From assembly GCA_964595945.1 (NCBI GenBank), contig CAZQSL010000024.1, forward strand, positions 1-33,497: a stretch of 33,497 nucleotides of DNA. The letters are read 5' to 3'. The stretch is from CAZQSL01 sp964595945 (GTDB lineage Bacteria > UBP15 > UBA6099 > JAJRTR01). Below the pieces are notes generated by a model. It had not been told where the DNA came from. It worked only from the letters and a program-made list of their open reading frames with translations, and made no database searches. Position numbers and translations under genes: made by a program. Positions within the stretch are counted from its first letter, which is position 1. Each line of letters opens with the position of its first letter. Below are positions 8,183 to 16,769 of the stretch, in pieces.

Positions 8183-11005
8183 GTGACACCTGAAGCGGTA
8201 CAGATCAAGAAAATCCATACCGGGCGCGGACTGCTCGACATCGACACCAATATCGCATCCGCACTCGAACTTTTCGCATCGGGCGACCAGGATGAGGCGA
8301 TAGCACTGCTGCGCGACACCGTGGCATCGCTCAGGGACAGGTTTAAAGACACTACATCCGACTCTTCGCGCGAAGTTGCCGAGAAGAGATTTGCCGCCCT
8401 CGCTCACCTTGCCTGGATGAAGGGAAAACGCAATCTCAACGCGCGATCACTCAAAGCCTTTCAGGAAGCTTATGCAATAGCTACAGAGCACCTCGGGGAC
8501 AATCCCGAATATGGCATCGTGATCGGAGCTGAAATCGTCGCACTGCTCGTCAGGACGGGCGATCTCACGGCAGCAAAGCAGTTCCTCACCGCGCTGTCCA
8601 AAACCCCGGGCTCCGACAGCGGCCTGTGTCGCGCATCCATAGCGCTCGCGACGGCTGCCCTCATGTCAGCCTATGGAAAATCCGACCTTGCCGTCCAGGC
8701 GCTCAAAAGCGGCGCCGCCGCGCTCGCGGAGCCTTCCGCCTGCGAGCAGGTCGTGGTGAAATTCGAACTCTCCGTCCTGCTCGCGACCATCGCCGGCGAC
8801 ATGGGCTCAAAACAGATTTCCGCCCGATCACTCAACGAAGCCGCCAAACTGCTCGACGAACACATCGCGTCAGCCACCGAAAACGGCAGGGTATACGATC
8901 AGCTCATGCTGATGAACCGCGCGGTCCCCTTTTTCGAAAGCCTGCCCCAGAATGCCGTGTTTCTGTCCCACATTGTCAAGAACCGCCTGCGGTTCGCCAA
9001 TCTCCTCGCGATCCGGGGCCGGTGGGAAAAAGCCCAGAAGCTCTTCGCATCCACCATCGAACTACTCGGCAAACATGAAATCACGGATCCCTCCGCTGTC
9101 GTACCATGCCTTACCGGCACAGGCGAAATACACATAAACAGAAAAGACTACGAGAGTGCCGAAAGCGTCACAAAAGACGCTATCGACAAGGCAAAATCCG
9201 GTGATTACCTCCCCGGCCACATCGAAGGCCTCTATCTGCTCGGCCTCTGCAAGGCTAAATCCGGCGACAATGAGTCAGGCCTTGCCCTGTTCGAAAAAGC
9301 ACTCGACATGTCCGAACTCCTCCCTGACACGCCCCGGCGCGCCATCACCCGCGCACGCATCTATAATCAACTCGGGTACCTCGCCATGCGTGACCAGCAG
9401 CCCGAGGAGGCTCTCCGCGACTACGGTATCGCAAAACGCCTCCTCTCCTCAGCCCCGGCGCACCTCGTTCTTGCAGAGACTCATCGCATGCTCGGCGATT
9501 TCCTCTCGGAAACCGGCGAGAGCGAAACCGGCGAACTCGAACTCAACGCCGCACTCGACATCGCAGAATCACTTGGCGCAACCTATGAAATGGCACGCAT
9601 CTACAAAAGCCTCGGCGACAATAATTCCCGCACGGGCAGCTTCGATAAAGCTGTTTTCTTCTTTGACGAAAGTACGAAAATTCTCGAACGCCTCGGCATC
9701 GAAACCGACCTGCCGATGATATACAGCTCCAAGGCGCGCATCTGCCACATCAACGAAGAATACGGCAAGGCCGAAGAACTCTACACAAAAGAATTCAACA
9801 TCGTAAAACGCAAGGGCGGCAAACACGGCCTCGCCTTTTCCTACTACCATCTCGGCATGATCCAGCGGCTGCTCGACCGTGTCAACTCAGCCACCGAGTA
9901 TCTCAACAAAAGCCTCGCCCTTCTCCGCGAAGTCCGCAACCTGCCCATGCAGGGCACAGTGCTGCTCGAGCTCGCCCTCTGCGCCTCACACCGCCGCGAC
10001 ATCAAGCGCGCCACCGACTTTTGCGCGCAGGCTTCCGAATGTTTCTCCGCCCGCCGTCAGCCCCTCGACATGGCCAAGCTCCTTTCCGTACGTGCGGTCA
10101 TACTCCGCGACGCCAACCGCCTGCCAGCCGCCCGCCGTGACTTTGAGGACGCTCTGCGCACCTATGAGAAAACCACTGGCGGCAGCGTCGAACTTGCCGA
10201 AACCTACTATGAATTCTCGATACTTCACTCCAACTCCGCATCCGTCAAGGATGCCACCGTCATGCTCAAAAACGCAATCGACATCGTCGAAAAACTCGGC
10301 ATAACACCCAAACTCGACAAATACCAGCAGGCGCTCAACCGCATCAACCCAGAAGCAGGCGCCAAGATGAGACTCTCTCGCCTCATGGACAAAACCGCCG
10401 TCGAACAGATATCGAAAACCGGCTCGAGTGACAGTCTCATCGTCGAACGCAAAAACATGACTATCCTCTTCACCGACATCCGCAGTTTCACCACCATCTC
10501 GGAAACCATACCGCTCGAAGAGCTTTCGTCGATGCTCAATGACTTTTATACCAACGTCACTCAGGTCGTCATCAGACACGGCGGCACGGTCAACAAATTC
10601 ATCGGCGACGCAGTGCTCGCAATCTTCAACATCGACGGCAATCTCGCCGATCACCCCGCCGCGGCGGTGCGCGCCGGACTCGACATAGTACGCACCTTCA
10701 ACAGTATCAATCTCATACGCGCCCGCAAAGGCGAAGTCAAGATCGACGTGGGCGTCGGCATCAACACGGGCGAAGTCTTCATCGGCGCCTTCGGCTCGGG
10801 CGTGCGTCAGGACTACACCGCCATCGGCGACTCCGTCAACATCGCCTCGCGTCTCCAGTCTCAGGCCGGCCCCGGCGAAATCGTCATCAGCCAGTACGTC
10901 TATGACACGGTCAAGGCTCTCGTCGAAACTATCGACTTAGGCGAAAAGCCACTAAAGGGCAAGGGGCAGCCTCTGCGCCTCTACAAAGTCACCAATTCAA
11001 GATAG
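8183..11005 (+). CDS. TPR-repeat protein with C-terminal class III adenylate cyclase domain
   Basis: A large cytosolic protein of about 940 aa. About residues 20-720 are a chain of TPR-like helical repeats (segments such as EGLYLLGLCKAKSGDNESGL and LGYLAMRDQQPEEAL). The C-terminal 190 residues are a cyclase homology domain: ILFTDIRSF and FIGDAV supply the two metal-binding Asp residues (codons at 10475 and 10607), KFIGD and QDYTAIGD supply the Lys and Asp/Thr that select adenine, and NIASRL supplies the transition-state Asn and Arg. All key residues are present, so ATP to cAMP is the likely reaction. The TPR array probably controls it through protein partners. The GTG at 8183 has GGGG upstream; a TTG at 8138 is possible but lies just after a TACAAT -10-like box (8122-8127). 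Confidence 0.9.
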   Translation: MTPEAVQIKKIHTGRGLLDIDTNIASALELFASGDQDEAIALLRDTVASLRDRFKDTTSDSSREVAEKRFAALAHLAWMKGKRNLNARSLKAFQEAYAIATEHLGDNPEYGIVIGAEIVALLVRTGDLTAAKQFLTALSKTPGSDSGLCRASIALATAALMSAYGKSDLAVQALKSGAAALAEPSACEQVVVKFELSVLLATIAGDMGSKQISARSLNEAAKLLDEHIASATENGRVYDQLMLMNRAVPFFESLPQNAVFLSHIVKNRLRFANLLAIRGRWEKAQKLFASTIELLGKHEITDPSAVVPCLTGTGEIHINRKDYESAESVTKDAIDKAKSGDYLPGHIEGLYLLGLCKAKSGDNESGLALFEKALDMSELLPDTPRRAITRARIYNQLGYLAMRDQQPEEALRDYGIAKRLLSSAPAHLVLAETHRMLGDFLSETGESETGELELNAALDIAESLGATYEMARIYKSLGDNNSRTGSFDKAVFFFDESTKILERLGIETDLPMIYSSKARICHINEEYGKAEELYTKEFNIVKRKGGKHGLAFSYYHLGMIQRLLDRVNSATEYLNKSLALLREVRNLPMQGTVLLELALCASHRRDIKRATDFCAQASECFSARRQPLDMAKLLSVRAVILRDANRLPAARRDFEDALRTYEKTTGGSVELAETYYEFSILHSNSASVKDATVMLKNAIDIVEKLGITPKLDKYQQALNRINPEAGAKMRLSRLMDKTAVEQISKTGSSDSLIVERKNMTILFTDIRSFTTISETIPLEELSSMLNDFYTNVTQVVIRHGGTVNKFIGDAVLAIFNIDGNLADHPAAAVRAGLDIVRTFNSINLIRARKGEVKIDVGVGINTGEVFIGAFGSGVRQDYTAIGDSVNIASRLQSQAGPGEIVISQYVYDTVKALVETIDLGEKPLKGKGQPLRLYKVTNSR

Positions 11006-11201
11006 GGTGTCTGTTCACCATGTAGACAGAGCCTGTTATTGACTCAACCAGATACGCTCCTTCGCGAACGACAGGCTAAAAGTACGGGGGATTACGGCGC
11101 TTGGGGGCTTTTTGATAAAATCGTAAACATTTTTCACGTTTTTCTGTTAATACAATAGATATGGATAATGGTAAGATTCGGGGTTTCAGGGTGCGAGGCA
11201 C

Positions 11202-12689
11202 ATGAGTTTCATCACACCGTTCACGATACTGGTAGCAGACGACGATGCCATCATGCGGACGATCGTCACGAAAAAAATCAGAGAGTGGGGATTCGAGGTT
11301 GTCACGGCAAAGGACGGGATCGAGGCATGGCAGATACTCTCTGACCGCACCCCGCCCAAGATAGCACTGCTCGACTGGATGATGCCGGGCATGGACGGCG
11401 TCGAAATATGCCGCAAACTCAAGGAACGCCACGAGCGCAATCCACAGAAATCGAGCTTCGTCTACACCATCCTGCTGACCACCAAAAACCGCGAGGAAAA
11501 CATCGTCGAAGGCCTCGACTCCGGAGCTTTCGATTTCCAGAACAAACCGCCGGACAATGCCGAACTCCGCTCGCGCATCGAGGCCGGTCTGCGCTTCATA
11601 CGCTATGAGGAAATCCTCACTGAGAAAAACAACCAGCTCAAGGAATATGCCCTTGACCTCGCTCGCAGCAATCAGGAGCGCGAAATGTACTACCAGGCAT
11701 TCCAGCACTCGGTACACGGCGTACTGATCACTGACCCCAGCGGCAGGATCATCCACTCCAACCGCGCTCTCGAAAAAATGTTTTCCTCATCCTCGTCCGC
11801 TATCGAAAATACCGATTTCGTCTCGCTGCTCGATCCGGGCCGTGATGTCTACTACGATCTTGGCATCTCGGGCGAACATCATGACAATGTTTTTGCGGCC
11901 TTGCGCGAAAAAATCACCCGCGGCACCCTCAGATCGTGGGAAGAGGAAATCCCCCATGTCACGAAAGACTCCAGGCTCAAACGGATACATGTCTATACCA
12001 ATCCGATCGTCAGCGACCTCGGAGACATCATCGCATACGTCACCATGCCCGTCGATGTCACCGATATCCGCGAAGAAGAATTTCGCGTGCGCGTCGAGTG
12101 CTATCGAGCTATTACCGAACTTGCCGAAACACGCGACAGCGAAACGGGCTTTCACCTCAAACGCATGACCGAATATGTCTCGCATATAGCCCGGAAGCTT
12201 GGCGCACCGGCAAAATTTGTCAGCGATATCGAACTATTCGCGCCACTGCATGACATCGGCAAAGTCGGCATACCTGACAATATCCTGCTCGCTCCACGGA
12301 AACTTTCGGTGGAAGAATTCGAAATCATCAAAACCCACACATCACTCGGCCACAGGATTCTTCGTGACCGTCCGACTCTCGAAATGGCCGCGGATATCGC
12401 CTGTCATCACCATGAACGCTTCGACGGATTTGGCTATCCTGCCGGACTTCGTGGCGAAGATATCCCGCTTTCCGCCCGCATCGTCGCGGTCGCGGATGTC
12501 TACGATGCTCTCAGATCGGTCCGCCCCTACAAGGACGCATGGTCGCACGATGATGCAGTGGCTACCATCATACAGGACAGCGGAGCTCACTTCGACCCCC
12601 GGATCGTTTCCACATTCACTGAAATCGAAGGCATTTTCAACGACATCTTCGAAAATTACAAAGACATGCCGCGACAGGTTTTCATGTAA
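11202..12689 (+). CDS. Response regulator with REC, PAS-like and HD-GYP domains (c-di-GMP phosphodiesterase)
   Basis: A 495-aa three-part protein. Residues 5-125 are a receiver with ADDDA, phosphoacceptor D58 in LLDWMMPGMDG, and the conserved Lys in NKPPD. Residues 160-290 form a PAS-like sensor (FQHSVHGVLITDPSGRIIHS). Residues 300-490 form an HD-GYP domain with HDIGK at 350, the HHHERFDG segment and GYP at 411-413, all metal and signature residues intact. HD-GYP enzymes hydrolyse c-di-GMP, so phosphorylation and a PAS ligand probably set c-di-GMP levels. It follows the adenylate cyclase by 196 nt in the same direction, placing two cyclic-nucleotide enzymes side by side. The ATG at 11202 directly precedes the first receiver strand. 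Confidence 0.93.
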   Translation: MSFITPFTILVADDDAIMRTIVTKKIREWGFEVVTAKDGIEAWQILSDRTPPKIALLDWMMPGMDGVEICRKLKERHERNPQKSSFVYTILLTTKNREENIVEGLDSGAFDFQNKPPDNAELRSRIEAGLRFIRYEEILTEKNNQLKEYALDLARSNQEREMYYQAFQHSVHGVLITDPSGRIIHSNRALEKMFSSSSSAIENTDFVSLLDPGRDVYYDLGISGEHHDNVFAALREKITRGTLRSWEEEIPHVTKDSRLKRIHVYTNPIVSDLGDIIAYVTMPVDVTDIREEEFRVRVECYRAITELAETRDSETGFHLKRMTEYVSHIARKLGAPAKFVSDIELFAPLHDIGKVGIPDNILLAPRKLSVEEFEIIKTHTSLGHRILRDRPTLEMAADIACHHHERFDGFGYPAGLRGEDIPLSARIVAVADVYDALRSVRPYKDAWSHDDAVATIIQDSGAHFDPRIVSTFTEIEGIFNDIFENYKDMPRQVFM

Positions 12690-12697
12690 GGCTACTG

Positions 12698-12726
12698 TGT
12701 ACATTATCTGCCCCTTGCCATATAAT
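12698..12726 (+). promoter_or_regulatory. Promoter upstream of the TPR gene
   Basis: TGTACA (12698-12703) and a perfect TATAAT (12721-12726) are 17 nt apart. The expected transcription start near 12733 is only 3 nt before an ATG at 12736 that opens an 8-codon reading frame (MDYRFRRQ, stop at 12760-12762). Confidence 0.6.
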
Positions 12727-12837
12727 CTCATTTGAATGGACTATCGTTTCAGGCGGCAATAACCGGAACACGGCCCGCCTCGCGCACCCCGCCTCTTCGC
12801 CGTCTCCGGTATCGTTTCCGAAGGGGTATCTTCCGTA

Positions 12838-13854
12838 ATGGACTATCACCAGCAGATACAACAGGCAGAAGCCCTTATCGCTCAGTCAAAATACGAAGAG
12901 GCTGTCGAAGTCCTGCTCGAAGTCTTCAGCGATGCACTCTCCAGAAATGTCCCGGCAGCCAGGATCATCGGCAGTCTTCTCGTCACGGCTTACACTGCGC
13001 AGGCGTTTATTTATGCCGACGAACTCGACTTTCACAAGGCCATCGAACATTTTTCCGCTGTCATAGCCATTGACCCCTGCAATTTTGCCGCTTATATCGG
13101 TCGAGCCAACGCTTACTTCGACTTTGGCGATGACTCTCTGTCAATAGCCGATCTCGACGCTGCCATCGCTCTCGCACCCGGCAACGCGCTCCCGTATAAA
13201 CTGCGCGGCAACGCATATTTTTCCGCCGGCGAATACGAAAGGGCAATCGAGGATTACTCGCGTGCCATCGCGATCAGCCCCGCCGACAATTTCTCTATAC
13301 TCCGCCGCGCTTCGGCCTTCAATGAAATACAGGACTTCGACCGCGCCATCGCCGACTATACCGTACTCATCGAACACGATCCACGATCAGCTATCGCCTA
13401 TTACCGCCGCGCTCTCGTGTACTCCGAAGCAGACCGGAGCGACAATGCCATCACCGACCTCGAATCAGCTCTCGCCATCAATCCCGACTACTCCCTTGCG
13501 CACAAGAAACTCGGTGATGTCTACTTCGACTGCGGCGATCTGCAAAAAGCGATCGAATGTTATAACAACGCGGCGCTCCACGATGACAATATCCTTGTCC
13601 TGTGCCGCCGCGCAAGCGCTCACTTCGAGGCCGGCAATTTCCAGCAGGCTGCCAACGACTACTCCATCTGCATCAAATATCATCCAGCGTTTATCTCTGC
13701 ATATAAAACTCGCGGCAAGGCATACATGAAAACCGGACAGTTCGATCTCGCAATCGAAGATTTTTCCACATATCTCGAATTCGCCCACGACATCGCCGAC
13801 CGTGGCGAAATCAAGGCCATGATCCGCGAACTCGAATCCTTCGCCGGCAAATAG
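12838..13854 (+). CDS. Tetratricopeptide repeat protein
   Basis: A 338-aa protein made of about eight TPR units of 34 residues. They have the usual pattern of small residues and Tyr/Pro positions (YIGRANAYFDFGDDSLSIAD, YKLRGNAYFSAGEYERAIED, YKTRGKAYMKTGQFDLAIED). There is no signal peptide or membrane segment, so it is likely a cytosolic scaffold or adaptor. It sits 149 nt after the REC-PAS-HD-GYP gene with its own promoter; a partnership with that regulator or with the TPR-cyclase is possible but only inferred from position. The start has no strong binding site (GGGG lies about 12 nt upstream). Confidence 0.85.
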   Translation: MDYHQQIQQAEALIAQSKYEEAVEVLLEVFSDALSRNVPAARIIGSLLVTAYTAQAFIYADELDFHKAIEHFSAVIAIDPCNFAAYIGRANAYFDFGDDSLSIADLDAAIALAPGNALPYKLRGNAYFSAGEYERAIEDYSRAIAISPADNFSILRRASAFNEIQDFDRAIADYTVLIEHDPRSAIAYYRRALVYSEADRSDNAITDLESALAINPDYSLAHKKLGDVYFDCGDLQKAIECYNNAALHDDNILVLCRRASAHFEAGNFQQAANDYSICIKYHPAFISAYKTRGKAYMKTGQFDLAIEDFSTYLEFAHDIADRGEIKAMIRELESFAGK

Positions 13855-13899
13855 CCTTGCGCGAGGGCTCATCCGTCATCGTCTCACCATGCCTCATCA

Positions 13900-13929
13900 T
13901 TGCAAACCCATGACATGCAGATGTACAAT
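13900..13929 (+). promoter_or_regulatory. Promoter for the metallophosphoesterase gene
   Basis: TTGCAA (13900-13905) and TACAAT (13924-13929) are separated by 18 nt. The predicted start near 13936 precedes the GGAG site (about 13971-13974) and the ATG at 13981. Confidence 0.5.
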
Positions 13930-13980
13930 TACCATCGCTGCCACATCAGGCGGCCGCCAGTCCATCATTCGGAGATTTCC

Positions 13981-14895
13981 ATGAATATCGGATCGTTTCA
14001 TCGCATGTTCGCCTGTCTGACACTCCTGATCGCCGTACTCGCCGCCCAGACCGTCTCAGCCACCGGGCAGGCTGACGGAAAATTCAGATTTGCCATCATC
14101 AGCGACACACACGTCATCGACGGCACATACCAGTGCTGCGAACGCGGCGATAATCCACAGGACCCCTACAACAAAGCCATCTACAACACCGCTGCCAATC
14201 TCAGGGCATCAGTCGAAGCACTCAATGCACTCGATCCACAGCCTGATCTTGTCGTCATCACGGGCGACCTCGTCCACAATTTTTTCAAACCCATCGAATA
14301 CTATGCCACAAACACCTGCCACATTGACATCGCCCGTGACATCCTCAACCAGCTCAAGGTCCCGTGGAAAGTCCTTCAGGGCAATCACGACATGGAGTAC
14401 GCATTCGCCCCTGATGACGTTTCGGCGCTTTTTTACAAAAAACTCGGTCCCGGCGCAATTGGCGAAAAGGGCTACATGGCATTCGACCACAAGGGTTTCA
14501 GATTCATATTGCTCAATCAGTATCACTGTCTCGCGAAAACCGCCGCCGGACATTGTATGGGCCGCGACCAGTTCGAGTGGTTTCGCACACAGATCGACAC
14601 CGCCATGCCGGTGCTGCTGTTTGCCCATGAGCCTCCCTCGAATTACAAATATGACTCTGGCGAATTTGCTGACGGCGATGTCAAGTCGCTTGTCCAGTCA
14701 CACAAAAACATCGTGGCTGGATTTTTCGGCCACAATCATATCTTTTCCAACTCCGAGTCATTCTATGGCGTTCGCAGTTACATGACTGGCAGCACCCGTG
14801 TAAAACCGCTCAACCGACTTGTTGTCGAAGCCGATCCGGCAACTGGAAAGATAAAAATAGTCAATTCCAGAGAATTCGTCTGGGGATTGCCCTGA
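13981..14895 (+). CDS. Secreted calcineurin-like metallophosphoesterase
   Basis: A 304-aa exported enzyme. A signal peptide covers about residues 1-27 (hydrophobic core MFACLTLLIAVLAA, likely cleavage after VSA). The metallophosphoesterase motifs follow in order: ISDTHV (Asp-x-His), VITGDLVHN (Gly-Asp), LQGNHDMEY (Gly-Asn-His-Asp), LFAHEPPS and FFGHNHIFS (Gly-His-x-His). All dinuclear metal ligands are therefore present. Relatives include purple acid phosphatase-like and cyclic-nucleotide phosphodiesterase-like enzymes; the substrate cannot be told. GGAG 6 nt before the ATG fixes the start, which also gives a clean signal peptide. Confidence 0.9.
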   Translation: MNIGSFHRMFACLTLLIAVLAAQTVSATGQADGKFRFAIISDTHVIDGTYQCCERGDNPQDPYNKAIYNTAANLRASVEALNALDPQPDLVVITGDLVHNFFKPIEYYATNTCHIDIARDILNQLKVPWKVLQGNHDMEYAFAPDDVSALFYKKLGPGAIGEKGYMAFDHKGFRFILLNQYHCLAKTAAGHCMGRDQFEWFRTQIDTAMPVLLFAHEPPSNYKYDSGEFADGDVKSLVQSHKNIVAGFFGHNHIFSNSESFYGVRSYMTGSTRVKPLNRLVVEADPATGKIKIVNSREFVWGLP

Positions 14896-14976
14896 ATCTG
14901 TCCATCGTAATTTCCTGGAAGATGAGCGGTATGATGTTGCTCCGGTGAAATAACAGGGTGTGGATGCGCACAACGC

Positions 14977-15009
14977 AAAAAACCATCCAATGTATTACGT
15001 GGATGGTTT
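14977..15009 (-). terminator. Intrinsic terminator for the Cys-rich gene
   Basis: On the minus strand a 9-bp stem (AAACCATCC at 14980-14988 with GGATGGTTT at 15001-15009, plus-strand reading) closes a 12-nt loop and is followed by a run of six T residues (complement of 14977-14982). It lies 26 nt beyond the stop of the small Cys-rich gene. Confidence 0.8.
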
Positions 15010-15034
15010 CAGATTCGGCGTGCCGGGATGTTGG

Positions 15035-15244
15035 TTAGTATTTGACTTTTCTGGCAGTGATTTCCGCAGCGCACTTTTGCGGGTCGATGGTACCGGTGCC
15101 AGTGTTGGCTTTGTAGACTTTGCAGTGATAGTAGGTTCTGTTGACGCAGTGGTTTTTGTAATCCGCAGACGTTGGTTTGATGATGCCGAAGGCGCCTGTT
15201 TCACAGAGCGGTTTTCCACATTCGATCAGAAATGGACATTGCAT
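15035..15244 (-). CDS. Small cysteine-rich protein, probably metal-binding
   Basis: This 69-aa protein starts MQCPFLIECGKPLC, with further Cys in NHCVN, YHCKVY and QKCAA (six in all before a C-terminal basic tail). The spacing resembles the small soluble Cys-rich proteins common in delta-proteobacteria-like genomes that probably bind Zn or an Fe-S cluster, but no named family is recognised with confidence. It is judged a real gene because AGGGGAGT lies 8 nt before the ATG, a good terminator follows, and the Cys pattern is regular. It is convergent with the phosphoesterase gene. Function is unknown. Confidence 0.7.
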   Translation of the reverse strand: MQCPFLIECGKPLCETGAFGIIKPTSADYKNHCVNRTYYHCKVYKANTGTGTIDPQKCAAEITARKVKY

Positions 15245-15300
15245 GTTGAATTACTCCCCTTTTTGCTACATGATCTTTCTTCGTTTAGTATGATTTATAT

Positions 15301-15327
15301 GGGTGACGGAGCATGTAGATGCCACCC
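15301..15327 (-). promoter_or_regulatory. Stem-loop in the upstream region of the Cys-rich gene
   Basis: GGGTG (15301-15305) pairs with CACCC (15323-15327), enclosing a second stem GCAT-gtag-ATGC (15311-15322). It sits 57 nt or more upstream of the ATG at 15244 and may be in its leader. No known riboswitch class is recognised. The rest of the gap up to the flagellin terminator shows no gene. Confidence 0.3.
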
Positions 15328-15418
15328 TTTCCGCTAACATCCTTACATAGTATACCGCGTGTTCGTGAATAATGCCACATACTTTTCAAAAATACCGTGG
15401 ATTTCGTCGAAAATGAAA

Positions 15419-15455
15419 CAAAATAAAAGCCGTTTCGCGATTTCTGCAAAACGGC
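15419..15455 (-). terminator. Intrinsic terminator of the flagellin gene
   Basis: GCCGTTT (15429-15435) pairs with AAACGGC (15449-15455). On the minus strand the hairpin is followed by TTTTATTTTG and lies 28 nt after the flagellin stop codon. Confidence 0.85.
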
Positions 15456-15482
15456 CCGGGATTTATGTGAAATATTAGGGGA

Positions 15483-16442
15483 TCAGCGTGAAATGACATC
15501 GAGAAGCTGGATGGTGAGTTTTGCGGAGTTGCCCGCATAAGAGGCGGCTGCGTTGGCGGTCTGCTGGGTTACGCCGTATTTTGTCCAGTTGGAGATTTCA
15601 GCGGCCATGTCGGCGTCGGAAATACGGGACTGTGCGGCGGATAGATTGACGTATTCGATGTTGAGATCATCGAGGATGGAGTTGAGACGGTTGTCAAGGG
15701 CGCCGAGCTGTGCCTGAGCGGTGTAGAGGGTGGGGAGTCCGAAATCACCGGCGCCAGAGGTAGGGAGGAGTTCGTCGCATTTTGACACGAGGTCGCCCGC
15801 CCATGTTACCCACGCTTCGCTTGTGGCTGTGGGAGGCGGGTCGATCTGTGCGCTTATGATGTCTGAGGGGACTGATGACAGCAGTCCGCTGAGGATGTCG
15901 GGGAGCGATATGGAGAGGGCGTTGTCGGAGCTGTTGTCCGCGCCGACCTGCGCAGCCTGGCCAGGCTGGTATACCCCGCCGAGGATGCCAAGCGTGCCGC
16001 CTTTGCCGTTGAAGTCGGCTGCAGCCGCGAGTGAGTTGATGTTACCGCGCAGCCTGATGATTTCGTCGTGTATCCTGACCGAGTCGGATGTGGTATGGGG
16101 CAGGGCGCCTGTCGAGTTGGGATTGAGGCTGAGTGTGGCCTGATTCATGAGCCGGAGGGCGAGATTGCGGATAGATGTGACATTTTCGATGATTGTGCTT
16201 GTGGCAGAGCTGGCCGTGCGGACGAGACTGATGGTGTCCTGTACGTTTGCCATGGCGATGTTGATGCCGTGCAGGTGTGCGGACATGCCTGCCGTGATGG
16301 CGATGCCCGAGGGGTCGTCGGCTGCGTTGTTTATCTGAAGGCCGCTCGACAGCCGTCTGATGGATGTATCTGCATTGAGCTCGCTTTGTCGTGCTATGTT
16401 GCTGATCTGCATTGACGTGATGTTAGTGTTGATGACAACCAT
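15483..16442 (-). CDS. Flagellin
   Basis: A 319-aa filament protein. The N-terminal D0/D1 domain starts MVVINTNITSMQISNIARQS and continues with RLSSGLQINNAADDPSGIAI, the classic flagellin signature. The C-terminal domain has LGALDNRLNSILDDL, RISDADMAAEISNW and a hydrophobic end. The variable central part is short (about residues 120-230), so the protein is near the small end for flagellins. It is exported unfolded through the flagellar type III apparatus and polymerises outside the cell. GGAGG 8 nt before the ATG gives strong translation initiation. A sigma28-type promoter and a structured leader lie upstream. No other flagellar gene is in the window, so this is a stand-alone filament gene. 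Confidence 0.95.
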   Translation of the reverse strand: MVVINTNITSMQISNIARQSELNADTSIRRLSSGLQINNAADDPSGIAITAGMSAHLHGINIAMANVQDTISLVRTASSATSTIIENVTSIRNLALRLMNQATLSLNPNSTGALPHTTSDSVRIHDEIIRLRGNINSLAAAADFNGKGGTLGILGGVYQPGQAAQVGADNSSDNALSISLPDILSGLLSSVPSDIISAQIDPPPTATSEAWVTWAGDLVSKCDELLPTSGAGDFGLPTLYTAQAQLGALDNRLNSILDDLNIEYVNLSAAQSRISDADMAAEISNWTKYGVTQQTANAAASYAGNSAKLTIQLLDVISR

Positions 16443-16461
16443 AATCCCAGCCTCCGTGCTG

Positions 16462-16572
16462 TGTATTGACTCCTGTTGATACTTCCGTGTACCTCAATAC
16501 AACTGGCCTGCACGCCATGTGCGGGCACTTCAATACATATACATAAGCATGTTTCACTTGCGCGAAACATGC
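16462..16572 (-). promoter_or_regulatory. Structured flagellin leader with repeated TCAATACA elements
   Basis: The predicted leader contains a perfect 9-bp inverted repeat, GCATGTTTC/GAAACATGC (16547-16555 and 16564-16572), with an 8-nt loop. Three copies of an 8-mer also occur: TCAATACA at 16494-16501 and 16530-16537, and its reverse complement at 16462-16469. The last can pair with either of the others and would close a stem just upstream of the GGAGG site. This fits RNA-level control of flagellin expression. Confidence 0.6.
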
Positions 16573-16587
16573 TACCCCTCTATTCCT

Positions 16588-16614
16588 ATATCGGCTGCGA
16601 ATGCTTAAAAGTTG
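16588..16614 (-). promoter_or_regulatory. Sigma28 (FliA)-type promoter of the flagellin gene
   Basis: On the minus strand GCCGATAT (16588-16595) matches seven of eight bases of the sigma28 -10 element GCCGATAA. CAACTTTT (16607-16614) lies exactly 11 nt upstream and matches five of eight bases of TAAAGTTT. The leader would be about 140 nt. The remaining gap to folD (16615-16769) shows no gene and no clear terminator. Confidence 0.75.
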
Positions 16615-16769
16615 AGTAGAAAATAATCTTTTATGATTATCAGTGAAACTTAGATACGGCATTCGCTCTGCAAGATGAAAATAGCTGACCGTATTGATGG
16701 TTTATTGCGGGTGGTGTGCGCTCATCAGACTGGACCGGATTTTTCAGCCTGACAATACGTCATCCATAA

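Noticed and set aside
11076..11756. 226-codon antisense frame over the REC-PAS-HD-GYP gene start
   Set aside because: It lies opposite conserved receiver motifs and shows no recognisable domain; it is a by-product of codon bias.
14960..15337. 125-codon plus-strand frame covering the small Cys-rich gene
   Set aside because: It has no binding site. The minus-strand Cys-rich frame has a strong site, a regular Cys pattern and a terminator.
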